Notes under the pieces: generated by a model | Told to the model about the DNA's origin: nothing | Database searches by the model: none | The model's input: only the letters and a program-made list of their open reading frames with translations | Translations under genes and position numbers: made by a program | From: Hellea sp. | GTDB lineage: Bacteria > Pseudomonadota > Alphaproteobacteria > Caulobacterales > Maricaulaceae | Length of the DNA stretch: 64,000 nucleotides | Assembly: GCA_020627655.1 (NCBI GenBank) | Contig: JAHDGM010000002.1 | Span: 46,961-110,960 of the forward strand | Direction of reading: 5' to 3' | Shown: piece by piece, positions 16,187-25,201 of the stretch | Layout of the letters: the number at the start of each line of letters is the position of its first letter | Position numbering within the stretch: the first letter of the stretch is position 1

Positions 16187-17572
16187 ATGCGTTTAGCAGC
16201 TTGCGCACTATCCGCCGTATTATTGTCCGGTTGTTCATGGCTAGGATCAGGGGGCAGCAATAGCGGTTCCTACGGCTACAATAATAGTGGTGTTTACAAC
16301 GGATGTATGCCGAATATGGGCAGCGCCAATTATGCGAATACTAATTATGGGTATTCGGCCGGTAACGGTTGTGCTCCTGGAGCGGGATATGGCGTCTCTT
16401 ATGGCGGTGCAGGTGGTTATGGCATGCAAGGCCCAGGCGGTATGTATGGCCAAGGTGCATATGGCGCCGGTTCAGGTGCATACGGAATGGGCGCAGGCGG
16501 CATGGGAGCTGGTACTTACGGTGCTGGTACAGGTGCTTACGGTACTGGAGCTGGCGCAGGCGGCATGGGCCTTCGCGGTCAATATGGTGTAAATGGGTAT
16601 GGAACAGGCCTACAAGGTTCGGGCCTCTATGGTACAGGCGCAACAGGTGTTATGGGCGGTGGTGCTTATGGTACAAGCGGATACGGGATGGGTGCTAACG
16701 GCGTGACAATGCTCGGAAGCGCAGCGCCTTACGGTGCAGCTCTCGGCGGTGCCGGATCAGTAATGACAACTGCTGATGGCGGAACTATTCGTACGGTTCA
16801 AGGTGCGCCGGTTTATGTAGCACAGCCTTACCCTGCTTACTACGCTGCCCAGACAGGTGGCGGCTATAACTATGGCGGAGGCTATAGTTATGGTGGTTAT
16901 GGATACGGATATGGCGGCGCTATGCCGTTTGGCCTAGAAATTGGCGGTGGTACGGAATTTGACCTCGGAGGAGATATTTTCCCGGGTGAAGTATCTAAAC
17001 CGTTTAATGGCGGACCGGGTGTGGTCTCTGACCTGGCACCGATCAGTTATGATGATGCTTTCTCGCAAGCCAAAACTCTGAACGCAACTGCCACCTATGA
17101 TATTAGTCCAAGTACGACGTTATTAGCAAATGTTGGTTACCTGAAAGCTGAAGGTGAAAGCGTTCATATTGGAACAGTTAGCGATGGCGCTGGCCTGACC
17201 GAAGATCTTCACGCAGAATTCGGTGATCTGGAGCAGGTTCGTCTCGAAGGTGGTATTCGACAGTATATGGGCGCGCCAAGCGCATTTAGGCCATATGTTG
17301 GCGCAACGGCTGGTTTTGTGAACACATCAGATGTTACCCTGACACAATCATCAAATACACTCGTTGATCCAAACCTCTATGTCCAAAACTATGTGGACGG
17401 TGGCTGGACACCAACAGCTTCGGGCGTAATCGGTGCTGAATATGCAGTCGGCAATCGGGCAGCTATCGGGGTTGAATCCGGTATCCGCTGGTCAGATGAT
17501 TTGGACAGTAACTTTATCTCTGAAGACCGCTGGTCGGTTCCAGTTAAGTTAAGAGGTCGTGTGTCCTTCTAA
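16187..17572 (+). CDS. Gly/Tyr-rich lipoprotein with outer-membrane barrel-like C-terminus, copy 2 of 3
   Basis: A 461-residue paralog of the previous gene: the signal is almost identical (MRLAACALSAVLLSGCSWLG, Cys 16). Residues 20-260 are an extreme Gly/Tyr/Ala/Met-rich stretch built on short YG and GMG units such as AYGAGSGAYGMGAGG. The last 210 residues are barrel-like (LNATATYDISPSTTLLANVGYLKAEG in pieces, RLEGGIRQYMG, RPYVGATAGFV, AIGVESGIRW) and end in VPVKLRGRVSF with terminal Phe. A strong AAGAGGAG site precedes the ATG. The Gly/Tyr tract could be a flexible or self-associating surface segment; this is inferred from composition. Confidence 0.82.
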   Translation: MRLAACALSAVLLSGCSWLGSGGSNSGSYGYNNSGVYNGCMPNMGSANYANTNYGYSAGNGCAPGAGYGVSYGGAGGYGMQGPGGMYGQGAYGAGSGAYGMGAGGMGAGTYGAGTGAYGTGAGAGGMGLRGQYGVNGYGTGLQGSGLYGTGATGVMGGGAYGTSGYGMGANGVTMLGSAAPYGAALGGAGSVMTTADGGTIRTVQGAPVYVAQPYPAYYAAQTGGGYNYGGGYSYGGYGYGYGGAMPFGLEIGGGTEFDLGGDIFPGEVSKPFNGGPGVVSDLAPISYDDAFSQAKTLNATATYDISPSTTLLANVGYLKAEGESVHIGTVSDGAGLTEDLHAEFGDLEQVRLEGGIRQYMGAPSAFRPYVGATAGFVNTSDVTLTQSSNTLVDPNLYVQNYVDGGWTPTASGVIGAEYAVGNRAAIGVESGIRWSDDLDSNFISEDRWSVPVKLRGRVSF

Positions 17573-17601
17573 ATTAGAAAGCACAGTCTTTGAATCCAAA
17601 G

Positions 17602-17624
17602 CCCGGCGAGAGCCGGGTTTTTTT
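17602..17624 (+). terminator. Rho-independent terminator after barrel gene 2
   Basis: CCCGGC-gaga-GCCGGG (17602-17617) is a perfect GC-rich stem with a GNRA-like loop, followed by seven T. It lies 30 bases after the stop, so gene 3 is probably transcribed from its own promoter. Confidence 0.93.
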
Positions 17625-17727
17625 GTTTTTCATCTTTTATACGAGGTTGGCCTCATCCTTGCAGCTTTAGCTTCCAATAACTGATTAGAATTGGCGATTG
17701 TGCCAAATCGGAACAAGAGGTGAAGCT

Positions 17728-18573
17728 ATGAAAAAATTATTCTTGGGCGCGGCCACAATTGCTCTATCCGGGTGCTCATGGATGGGAGATTTCGGAATGG
17801 GAAGTAAGCATAACGCTTATAACCCGCAAACAGGTTATTATAATGGCCATCATGCAGCCAAAAAATCCAAGGGATGTTGTGTCGGCGGTAAAACACTAAG
17901 CCGCTGGAACCTAGAGGGTGGTGTTGGTACGGAATACTTTGTCGGCGGTGACGCTGTCACGGCCAATCGCATCAATGATATTGCTGGCGTCACTTCAAAT
18001 GATGTATCCATGAGCAATGCTTATGATGAAGGTATGCGTTACGAATTGGGTGGTTCATATGCGCTTAATCCAAACAGAAAACTAACTGTAATGGGCTCTT
18101 ATGCAGAAGCCGATGGTGACAATGTTACATTGGGCCAAATCAATGGTGAGGCTTTAACGGGCGAATTCACTGATTATCAGCGTTACGGCGTCGAAGTCGG
18201 GTTGCGTCAGTATTTTCATCCCAAACCAATGCCAATTGTAAATTCTGTAAGGCCTTATGTTGAAGGTAAATTGGGTGCAGCTCATATTGATGATATTGCA
18301 CTGAATGGCGCTCAACTTGGCGGCAATGTTTATAATGGCGGAACAGTGGGTATGTATGAAAGTGGTTGGGTACCAACTGCGGCAGGTCTGGTTGGAGTTG
18401 AAACGCCATTATTTAATCGGACGACAATCGGTCTTGAAACGGGTATCCGTTACACAGGTAAGCTTGCGACAGATACTGCCGATTTAGGGCCGGGTATCCC
18501 GCTTGCCGGCACAAATAACGGCAGTAGCAGCTGGACAGTTCCGGTCATGCTGCGGGGTCGTTATCGTTTCTAG
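17728..18573 (+). CDS. Lipoprotein with outer-membrane barrel-like C-terminus, copy 3 of 3
   Basis: A 281-residue member of the trio. The start at 17728 (MKKLFLGAATIALSGCSWMG) is chosen over an in-frame start at 17698 because it gives a clean signal and has AGAGGTG seven bases upstream. Cys 16 is at the same position as in the other two. The Gly/Tyr tract is reduced to a short NAYNPQTGYYNGHH segment. The barrel part is close to copy 2 (RYGVEVGLRQYFH, RPYVEGKLGAAHI, TIGLETGIRYTG) and ends in VPVMLRGRYRF. It is likely the minimal form of the family. Confidence 0.82.
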   Translation: MKKLFLGAATIALSGCSWMGDFGMGSKHNAYNPQTGYYNGHHAAKKSKGCCVGGKTLSRWNLEGGVGTEYFVGGDAVTANRINDIAGVTSNDVSMSNAYDEGMRYELGGSYALNPNRKLTVMGSYAEADGDNVTLGQINGEALTGEFTDYQRYGVEVGLRQYFHPKPMPIVNSVRPYVEGKLGAAHIDDIALNGAQLGGNVYNGGTVGMYESGWVPTAAGLVGVETPLFNRTTIGLETGIRYTGKLATDTADLGPGIPLAGTNNGSSSWTVPVMLRGRYRF

Positions 18574-18602
18574 AGACGATAGGTAAAATATTATATTATG
18601 TA

Positions 18603-18630
18603 AGGCTGCCAAAATTTGGCAGCCTTTTTT
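18603..18630 (+). terminator. Rho-independent terminator after barrel gene 3
   Basis: AGGCTGCC (18603-18610) pairs with GGCAGCCT (18618-18625), extended by A/T pairs, then a run of T to 18630. It closes the lipoprotein group before the converging DUF885 gene. Confidence 0.92.
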
Positions 18631-18633
18631 GCG

Positions 18634-20481
18634 CTAGGGTGTCCGCTCGCCGATAATAGATTTCTGAGCCTGAGTAAGTTGATCAGTAATCCATTGATCC
18701 ATTTGCTGTTCTAAAATATCGAGCGGAATGCCGCCATGTTTCAGGACAGCATCGTGAAAATCACGGATTGAAAAACTGTCTCCCAAAGCAGTTTCAGCGC
18801 GCTTTCTAAGCTCAATAATTTTCAACTCACCGATTTTATAAGCCAAGGCTTGACCCGGCCAGCTGATATAACGTTCGACTTCGGTCTTAATGTTGTGGGG
18901 GGCAAGAGCAGAATTTTCAAAGAAACACTTTTCGGCTTGTTCGCGGGTCCAGCCTTTCCAGTGCATACCGGTGTCGACAACAAGGCGGCAGGCCCGCCAC
19001 ATTTCATAGGATAGGCGCCCAAAATGTTCATAAGGGGTACGGTAAATACCCATATCCAGTCCGACTTTCTCTGCATATAGACCCCACCCTTCTCCAAAGG
19101 CATTTGGATAAAGATTTTTTCGAAAATCGGGAACGTTTTTAAGTTCTTGCCCCAGGCTGATTTGGTGGTGATGTCCTGGCACTCCCTCGTGTAGAGTTAA
19201 AGCAGGTAAGTTGTAGAGGGGGCGGCTTTTAAGGTCATATGTATTGACCACATAATTTCCGGCTTTGCCCTGTTCTGGATTCCCGCCCCAATAGCGTCCA
19301 GTTGTATAGCGCGGAGCCATTTCAGCCGGAACTGGCATTACGCCATAGGGTAATCTAGGAAGTGTTCGGAAAAATTCCGGCATTTTCCCGTCAACACGTT
19401 TGGCAATCCAGGCGGCTTCTTTGAGAAGTTCCTCTTCGGATTGGGCGTAAAATTGCGGATCGGTTCTTAAAAATTCAAGAAATTCAGCAAAGCTGCCTTC
19501 AAATCCAGTGTTTTTGATAATGTCATCCATCTCAGCGCGTATGCGTGAAACTTCTCTAACGCCTATGTCGTGTACCTCGTCAGGAGTTAGGTCCAGAGTT
19601 GTGTAATAGCGAACGAGAGAGGCATAATAAGCCCGTCCTTCAGCCGTTGTGCCAATACCAACGACCTTACGGGCTTTGGGTAGGTATTCTGTTTTTAGAA
19701 AGTCATGTAAGTCTTTGTAAGCTGGAAGAACAGCATTTTGGATTGCTGCCTGACCAAGCGCAGTTAAGCGCGCCTGTTCGGCGGCGTCTATATTGTCCGG
19801 AAATGTCTTAAATGGTGCGTAATAGGGATGATCAACGTCTCGATAATTTGAGAGTTTTTCAACGGATTCAATGATGCCTGGAAGTATTTCAACCGAGGCT
19901 GTATAGCCTGTTTCAGTACCTCGGCGCATATTGGTTTTGTGTTGGCCGAAATATTGAGGAATGGCCGATAACCGGGCTGCATAAGCTTCGTAGTCAACAG
20001 GTTTTTCGAATTTTGTCTGACGGCTAACATAGCTCAGCTCATTGAAAAACCCGGAGTCGTTTGTGAACGGAATGCGGGCTTCGTCAAAAGCGGCGCGCCT
20101 GTTGTGTTGATCCAGTATGAATCCGAAAAGACGAAAGTTTAAAACGTCCTCTGCAGTCATGCCTGTTATGTCTATTGCCTTATGACGGTCTCTAAGCTTT
20201 GCAATATGTTCGTGAAAAGCTTTCTTTTGTTTCTGACTAACGTCAGGGAGGCGTCGTAATGCTTCCTTATCCCCGTGTTCACCTGCAGCAAAAGGGTTGC
20301 TTTGCCTCATATAGTTTTCATAGTCGCTTATAAGTTTTGTCAGGCTATCCTGAAGCAGGCACTCCTGTTGCCCGTCGACAATAATAATCTCTCCCTCACC
20401 GCAGAAACCTGCCGGGTCAGCATGGGCTCCTGTCCATAGAGCAAAGTAAGCGGCACTTGCCCAAAGCAGCGATTTTTTCAT
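18634..20481 (-). CDS. DUF885-family secreted metallopeptidase-like protein
   Basis: A 615-residue protein with an N-terminal Sec signal (MKKSLLWASAAYFALWTGAHA, cleavage near 21). It has the DUF885 signature LTLHEGVPGHHHQISLGQEL, with His 431, Glu 432 and the following HH as likely zinc ligands, and AFGEGWGLYAEKVGLDMG further on, which supplies another Glu. The family is annotated as putative zinc carboxypeptidase-like proteins of the periplasm. Length is normal. It stands alone, convergent with the barrel gene and divergent from sdhC. Confidence 0.9.
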   Translation of the reverse strand: MKKSLLWASAAYFALWTGAHADPAGFCGEGEIIIVDGQQECLLQDSLTKLISDYENYMRQSNPFAAGEHGDKEALRRLPDVSQKQKKAFHEHIAKLRDRHKAIDITGMTAEDVLNFRLFGFILDQHNRRAAFDEARIPFTNDSGFFNELSYVSRQTKFEKPVDYEAYAARLSAIPQYFGQHKTNMRRGTETGYTASVEILPGIIESVEKLSNYRDVDHPYYAPFKTFPDNIDAAEQARLTALGQAAIQNAVLPAYKDLHDFLKTEYLPKARKVVGIGTTAEGRAYYASLVRYYTTLDLTPDEVHDIGVREVSRIRAEMDDIIKNTGFEGSFAEFLEFLRTDPQFYAQSEEELLKEAAWIAKRVDGKMPEFFRTLPRLPYGVMPVPAEMAPRYTTGRYWGGNPEQGKAGNYVVNTYDLKSRPLYNLPALTLHEGVPGHHHQISLGQELKNVPDFRKNLYPNAFGEGWGLYAEKVGLDMGIYRTPYEHFGRLSYEMWRACRLVVDTGMHWKGWTREQAEKCFFENSALAPHNIKTEVERYISWPGQALAYKIGELKIIELRKRAETALGDSFSIRDFHDAVLKHGGIPLDILEQQMDQWITDQLTQAQKSIIGERTP

Positions 20482-20605
20482 TTTCAGGCTCCAGAAATAA
20501 ACCGCCTTATACTGCGCGACAATGTGTACGCCAAGAGGGTAGGTGTAATCATTGACTCTAAGGTGTCTGGCTGTAATTTACGGCGGTTCGTGAAAGGAAT
20601 CCTTT

Positions 20606-20992
20606 ATGGCAAGTCAATGGAATGACAAACGCCCGATGGCACCTCATTTACAGATATGGCGTTGGCATCCGGCCATGTTATCATCGATCCTGCATCGTAT
20701 ATGCGCCGTTATCAGTTATGCTTTTTTGATTAAACTGGCTATCGGGTTGTTATATTTTAAATCCACTGGCGAAATTCCATTGTCTGGACTGATCTATTCG
20801 CCATTGGGCTGGATAGGGTTCTTCATCGGATTTTTTGGCTTGATCTTCATGGCTTTCGCGCAATTAAGGCATCTGATCTGGGATCGCGGTCATTATCTGG
20901 ATCCTGACAAAAACAATACTATGTCATGGATTATGATTATCGTTGTCGTCATCATGTCAGCAGCTCTGACTTACATGGCGCTGGGAGGCTGA
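20606..20992 (+). CDS. sdhC: Succinate dehydrogenase cytochrome b556 subunit
   Basis: A 128-residue protein with three membrane segments. The N-terminal RPMAPHLQIWRWHPAMLSSILHRI carries the quinone-site Ser/Arg and the SILHR pattern, and QLRHLIWDRGH carries the haem b histidine. It anchors complex II and passes electrons to ubiquinone. A GGAATCC site precedes the start. It begins the sdhCDA operon; sdhD starts two bases after its stop. Confidence 0.95.
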   Translation: MASQWNDKRPMAPHLQIWRWHPAMLSSILHRICAVISYAFLIKLAIGLLYFKSTGEIPLSGLIYSPLGWIGFFIGFFGLIFMAFAQLRHLIWDRGHYLDPDKNNTMSWIMIIVVVIMSAALTYMALGG

Positions 20993-20994
20993 AT

Positions 20995-21333
20995 ATGGCT
21001 AAAGGATCAGGTACATCGCACCATCGTTTACGAGGTATTACAGGCTGGGGTCTTATTGTGACTCTGCCATTCTTTTTACTGGGTTTGACATATGGTCTCT
21101 CAGGTGGTTCTACTGGATTTTCAGATTGGCTTACATCACCGGTTGGCGCAATTTCCACACTGATATTTCTGACCACAGCGATCTGGTATTGCAAATTGGA
21201 ATTTGACGAAGTTATTTTAGATTATACCGATGGTGGTTTGCGCTCATTCGGACTTTTAGCTAATCGCGTCATTGGGTTTGTCGCTTGGGCTATTGCAGTT
21301 TTCGTAATTATAAAAATGTGGCTGGGAGCCTAA
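20995..21333 (+). CDS. sdhD: Succinate dehydrogenase membrane anchor subunit
   Basis: A 112-residue protein with three membrane segments. The start [14 protein letters not shown] at 20995 is preferred over one at 20926 that would run through the end of sdhC; GGGAGG lies just before it. [14 protein letters not shown] and the Asp/Tyr pair in VILDYTDGG fit the alphaproteobacterial SdhD quinone site. It is the partner of SdhC in the inner membrane and stops one base before sdhA. Confidence 0.92.
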   Translation: MAKGSGTSHHRLRGITGWGLIVTLPFFLLGLTYGLSGGSTGFSDWLTSPVGAISTLIFLTTAIWYCKLEFDEVILDYTDGGLRSFGLLANRVIGFVAWAIAVFVIIKMWLGA

Positions 21334-21334
21334 T

Positions 21335-23134
21335 ATGAGCGCCTCTAATACACCAGAATGGATTGATCACACATATGACGTCGTTGTCGTCGGGGCTGGT
21401 GGCTCTGGCCTTCGGGCCACGCTTGGTGCTGCGCAGCAAGGTCTGAAAACGGCTTGCGTTACCAAAGTCTTTCCTACCAGATCCCATACTGTAGCAGCTC
21501 AGGGCGGTATTGCCGCTTCTCTGGGCAATATGAGCGATGATGACTGGCGCTGGCATATGTTTGACACGGTTAAGGGATCTGACTGGCTGGGTGATCAGGA
21601 TGCTATTGAATATCTTTGTCGGCACGCGCCTGATGCCGTGTATGAATTAGAACATTGGGGCATGCCTTTCTCCAGAACAGAAGAAGGTAAGATTTATCAG
21701 CGACCCTTTGGCGGTATGATGCAAAATATGGGCGAAGGCCCCGAAGCACAGCGCACCTGTGCGGCGGCTGACCGGACGGGTCACGCCATGCTTCATACTC
21801 TTTATGGTCAATCCGTACGTCGTAAGGCCGAATTCTTTATCGAATATTTTGCTCTCGACCTTATCATGGAAGATGGCGAATGCCGGGGAATAACGGCCTG
21901 GAAACTGGACGATGGAACATTGCATCGTTTTCGGGCGCAAACGGTTATTTTGGCAACTGGCGGTTATGGACGTGTTTTCTTCTCTTGTACATCTGCTCAC
22001 ACTTGTACTGGTGATGGCAATGCTATGGTTCTTCGCGCAGGATTACCCCTGCAGGATATGGAGTTTGTCCAGTTCCACCCAACCGGTATTTATGGCGCAG
22101 GCTGTTTGATTACTGAGGGTTCTCGCGGTGAAGGCGGTTATCTGACCAATTCTGAAGGGGAGCGTTTTATGGAGCGTTATGCTCCTTCAGCCAAAGACCT
22201 TGCCTCTCGTGATGTGGTGTCACGAGCTATGACTTTGGAAATTCGTGAGGGCCGGGGTGTCGGTCCCAATAAAGATCATATCTTCTTGCATCTGGATCAC
22301 CTGGATCCAAAAATTTTAGCCGAGCGTTTACCGGGTATTTCCGAAAGCGCCAAGATTTTTGCAGGCGTTGATGTTACTAAAGAGCCAATCCCTGTTCTGC
22401 CGACCTGTCACTATAATATGGGCGGTATCCAGACCAATTATCACGGCGAAGTGGTCACTAAAAAAGGCCGAAATGCAGACAGTGTTGTGCCGGGACTTAT
22501 GGCTGTGGGTGAGGCTGCCTGTGTATCCGTTCACGGGGCCAATCGTTTGGGGTCTAACTCGCTTATTGATTTGGTTGTCTTCGGCCGGGCGGCAGGTTTA
22601 CGCTGTGGTGAAATTCTTAAGCCTAATGCAGAACAAAGACCTTTGCCAAAAGATGCCGGGGCCAATTCTCTGGAGCGTTTGAACCGCTACCGCAATGCAA
22701 ACGGATCTACTAAAACAGCAGATATCCGTCTTAAGATGCAAAAAGCTATGCAGGATCATTGTGCTGTATTCAGGACTAGTGAGAGTCTCTCTGAAGGCGT
22801 TACCAAAGTTGCGGGTATCGCGGAAATGATGAGCGATGTTTCCGTGTCCGATAAGAGTTTGATCTGGAATACGGATCTAATGGAGACATTGGAGCTTGAT
22901 AACCTGATGGGGCAGGCAAATGTCACAATTCAGTCGGCGGAAAACCGTAAAGAAAGCCGCGGAGCCCACGCTCACGAAGATTTCCCCGATCGGGACGACA
23001 AAAAGTGGATGAAGCATAGTCTGGCTTGGTATGACTATGATAAAAATAAGGTCAAAATCGATTTCCGTCCAGTTCACGATTATACCATGAGCAAGGACAT
23101 CGACTATATTAAACCTAAAAAGCGGGTCTACTAA
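21335..23134 (+). CDS. sdhA: Succinate dehydrogenase flavoprotein subunit
   Basis: A 599-residue FAD protein that oxidises succinate to fumarate. It shows the FAD-binding [16 protein letters not shown], the covalent-FAD histidine in [16 protein letters not shown], the substrate-site [17 protein letters not shown] and HPTGIYGAG, and [15 protein letters not shown]. It has the usual C-terminal [15 protein letters not shown]. It is followed six bases later by a nucleotide-sugar epimerase-like gene instead of the iron-sulfur gene sdhB, which is not in this window. Confidence 0.98.
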   Translation: MSASNTPEWIDHTYDVVVVGAGGSGLRATLGAAQQGLKTACVTKVFPTRSHTVAAQGGIAASLGNMSDDDWRWHMFDTVKGSDWLGDQDAIEYLCRHAPDAVYELEHWGMPFSRTEEGKIYQRPFGGMMQNMGEGPEAQRTCAAADRTGHAMLHTLYGQSVRRKAEFFIEYFALDLIMEDGECRGITAWKLDDGTLHRFRAQTVILATGGYGRVFFSCTSAHTCTGDGNAMVLRAGLPLQDMEFVQFHPTGIYGAGCLITEGSRGEGGYLTNSEGERFMERYAPSAKDLASRDVVSRAMTLEIREGRGVGPNKDHIFLHLDHLDPKILAERLPGISESAKIFAGVDVTKEPIPVLPTCHYNMGGIQTNYHGEVVTKKGRNADSVVPGLMAVGEAACVSVHGANRLGSNSLIDLVVFGRAAGLRCGEILKPNAEQRPLPKDAGANSLERLNRYRNANGSTKTADIRLKMQKAMQDHCAVFRTSESLSEGVTKVAGIAEMMSDVSVSDKSLIWNTDLMETLELDNLMGQANVTIQSAENRKESRGAHAHEDFPDRDDKKWMKHSLAWYDYDKNKVKIDFRPVHDYTMSKDIDYIKPKKRVY

Positions 23135-23139
23135 GACTT

Positions 23140-24021
23140 ATGGCCCGCGCCGTTATATCCGGCGGAACGGGGTTTGTTGGCCGCTTTATTGTCGAAGAGT
23201 TTTTATCTCAGGGCTATGATGTTACAGTCATTGGTCAAAATGAACCGACCGCTGATTTCTTTTCATCGCCTGTAAGGTTCATTGCTGCTGGGCTTGGTCA
23301 AAATTTTAATTACCAAGCGATTATGGATGAAGCTCAGGCTTATGTTTTTGCTGCTCTTGATCGAGATAAAGATCGTAAAAACTATGTTTTCAAAAACCTT
23401 GGTGGGGCTGCGGCATTGTTTAGACAGGCAAAGAAAGCCGGCGTAAGTCGTGCTGTCTTTATTTCCTCACAAAGTGTTTACGGCCCCGGTGAACCGGGTA
23501 TGGAGTTTTATGAGTCTGATGATCCAAACCCGACAACGCTTGATGGAAAGGTTAAATTCGAGACTGAGAAAAGTCTTATGGCGATGACGGATGAAGGTTT
23601 CGCCGTGTCGACATTACGATTGGCGCGCGTCTACGGACCGCCTGGCCTTCGTAAGGGGCATAAATGGGATCCCCTTTTTCGGGCCTATATGTCAGGTAAG
23701 CTGATCAAGCCTTTTGCGGCTTCGCAAATTCATGGTGAGGATGCAGCCCGCGCTGTGACTGAACTTGTCAGAGCGCCGTCTGAGCGTGTTTCAGGCGGTA
23801 TTTTCAATGCCGCCGATTTAATAATTGATCGGACGGATATTCTTGCTCCGCTTCAATCAGCGCTGGCTCGTAAAATTCCACTGCCGGCTCAAGCGGCCCG
23901 AGAGGGTATTACGTCTATGAATTGTGATAAAATGAAACGGTTTGAATGGCGTACGGGTGGCAAGGTTAAACTTTCTATGACATTAGAGCGAATGATTAAG
24001 CCTTACGTTCAAGCTGCTTAA
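23140..24021 (+). CDS. NAD(P)-dependent epimerase/dehydratase-like protein
   Basis: A 293-residue extended short-chain dehydrogenase with the nucleotide motif SGGTGFVGRFI near 8-18, a Ser in FISSQSVYGPG, and RLARVYGPPGLRKG, a pattern common in sugar epimerases. The catalytic Tyr-x3-Lys is not obvious at the expected place (the region reads TLDGKVKFETEKS), so it may be a reduced or non-catalytic member. The gene follows sdhA by five bases and is probably co-transcribed. Its role is unknown. Confidence 0.8.
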   Translation: MARAVISGGTGFVGRFIVEEFLSQGYDVTVIGQNEPTADFFSSPVRFIAAGLGQNFNYQAIMDEAQAYVFAALDRDKDRKNYVFKNLGGAAALFRQAKKAGVSRAVFISSQSVYGPGEPGMEFYESDDPNPTTLDGKVKFETEKSLMAMTDEGFAVSTLRLARVYGPPGLRKGHKWDPLFRAYMSGKLIKPFAASQIHGEDAARAVTELVRAPSERVSGGIFNAADLIIDRTDILAPLQSALARKIPLPAQAAREGITSMNCDKMKRFEWRTGGKVKLSMTLERMIKPYVQAA

Positions 24022-24027
24022 AGACAC

Positions 24028-24369
24028 CTATTTGGGCTTAAGCGTGAGTGTATAAGCGAGGCTTTTGGCGAGATATGTGCTAAGGGCTTCGGGAGTTTCC
24101 AGCATGCCAGCGGGCACCTCGACATAATCTTTGATGTTGGCCCCGTAATTTTTAAATGGAATTGCACTATAGTTTTCAATGAAAGCTTTTTGATCTTCTT
24201 TGGAGAGCCGCATGCCTAGCCGGCCATCCTTTGTCATTTGTGAAAACATATGGCCATTGACGGATGTATAGGTGAGCTTCGAAGCACCTTTTAATTCTAT
24301 ATCCGGATTAAGATCGACCAGTTTTTGATAAAGGGCGCGTTTGTTTTCGGGTATAGTGTTGGAGGTCAT
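24028..24369 (-). CDS. TfoX N-terminal-like domain protein
   Basis: A 113-residue protein. The pattern of GHMFSQMTKDGRLGMRLSKED (seen from about residue 54), PFKNYGANIKDYVEVPAGML and a final helix LSTYLAKSLAYTL matches the small single-domain relatives of TfoX/Sxy, where a glycine-rich beta hairpin is followed by a YVxVP strand. These proteins are widespread and mostly uncharacterised. It converges on the epimerase-like gene with six bases between. Assignment is by pattern only. Confidence 0.6.
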   Translation of the reverse strand: MTSNTIPENKRALYQKLVDLNPDIELKGASKLTYTSVNGHMFSQMTKDGRLGMRLSKEDQKAFIENYSAIPFKNYGANIKDYVEVPAGMLETPEALSTYLAKSLAYTLTLKPK

Positions 24370-24478
24370 AGGATTTGAATACAGGTAGTTCTTTATTCCG
24401 GCAAGTGAATGGGAACTGTTGCTCTATCTTGATTGATATGAAAATCAGGTCATAGTTAAAGTGGTAGGAGAACATATT

Positions 24479-25201
24479 ATGGAATTAGATCGTCGTTTAG
24501 TTATTTTGGGATTATCATCCTCTACCCTGCTCGGGGCGTGTGAGAGCATTCCTAATATTCCCGGCGGCATGTCCGGTTTTGGCTTAACACAAGCAGATGC
24601 AGCGCAAGGTATTAAAGCGGCGCTTAATAATGGTGTTGGTCACGCCATTAGTATCGTTGGCGTGTTAAACGGATTTTGGCGCAATGATTTAATTCAAATC
24701 CCTCTACCAAAAACACTCCGCGACGTTCAATCGGCTTTGCGGATTGTAGGCGCTGATAGTATTTTGAACGAACTCCACCAACAGCTTAATCGCGGGGCTG
24801 AAAAGGCCGCGCCAGTGGCTAAGGATATTTTCGTCGATGCGATCACGTCCCTATCCATTGCGGACGCCATTAATATAGTACGGGGACCTGATAATGCGGC
24901 AACTTCATATCTTCATGATCGTACAAGTGCGCGTCTGGCGCAGCTTTTCAGTCCTATTATGGAAAACGCCTTAGGGCAAACCGGAGCTCTGCGCCTTCTG
25001 GATGATGTCACCGGGCAATTACGCGGCATTCCGCTCGCCCCGCAGCTTGGCGCAGATGCCCGCCGTGATCTGATTGGTCATGGCGTAAATTACGGTTTGC
25101 AAGGTCTGTTCACCTATATTGCAGAAGAGGAAAAAGCGATCAGAGATAATCCGGCTAAACGCACCAGTGAAATCCTGCGCCGCGTATTTGGTTACGCTTA
25201 G
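24479..25201 (+). CDS. DUF4197-family lipoprotein
   Basis: A 240-residue secreted protein with lipobox STLLGAC. The start at 24479 is fixed by GTAGGAG eight bases before it; an in-frame GTG at 24461 would give a poorer signal. The body has the DUF4197 pattern: GLTQADAAQGIKAALNNGV, DVQSALRIVGADSILNEL, KDIFVDAITSLSIADAINIV, and YLHDRTSARLAQLFSPIM. The fold is helical and the function unknown. It converges on the pirin-like gene, overlapping it by four bases. Confidence 0.88.
   Translation: MELDRRLVILGLSSSTLLGACESIPNIPGGMSGFGLTQADAAQGIKAALNNGVGHAISIVGVLNGFWRNDLIQIPLPKTLRDVQSALRIVGADSILNELHQQLNRGAEKAAPVAKDIFVDAITSLSIADAINIVRGPDNAATSYLHDRTSARLAQLFSPIMENALGQTGALRLLDDVTGQLRGIPLAPQLGADARRDLIGHGVNYGLQGLFTYIAEEEKAIRDNPAKRTSEILRRVFGYA

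Noticed and set aside
16341-16698. Open frames of about 100 codons on both strands inside the second barrel lipoprotein gene
   Set aside because: They are by-products of the repetitive Gly/Tyr codons; the proteins are biased (His/Arg/Cys-rich), have no ribosome-binding site and resemble nothing.
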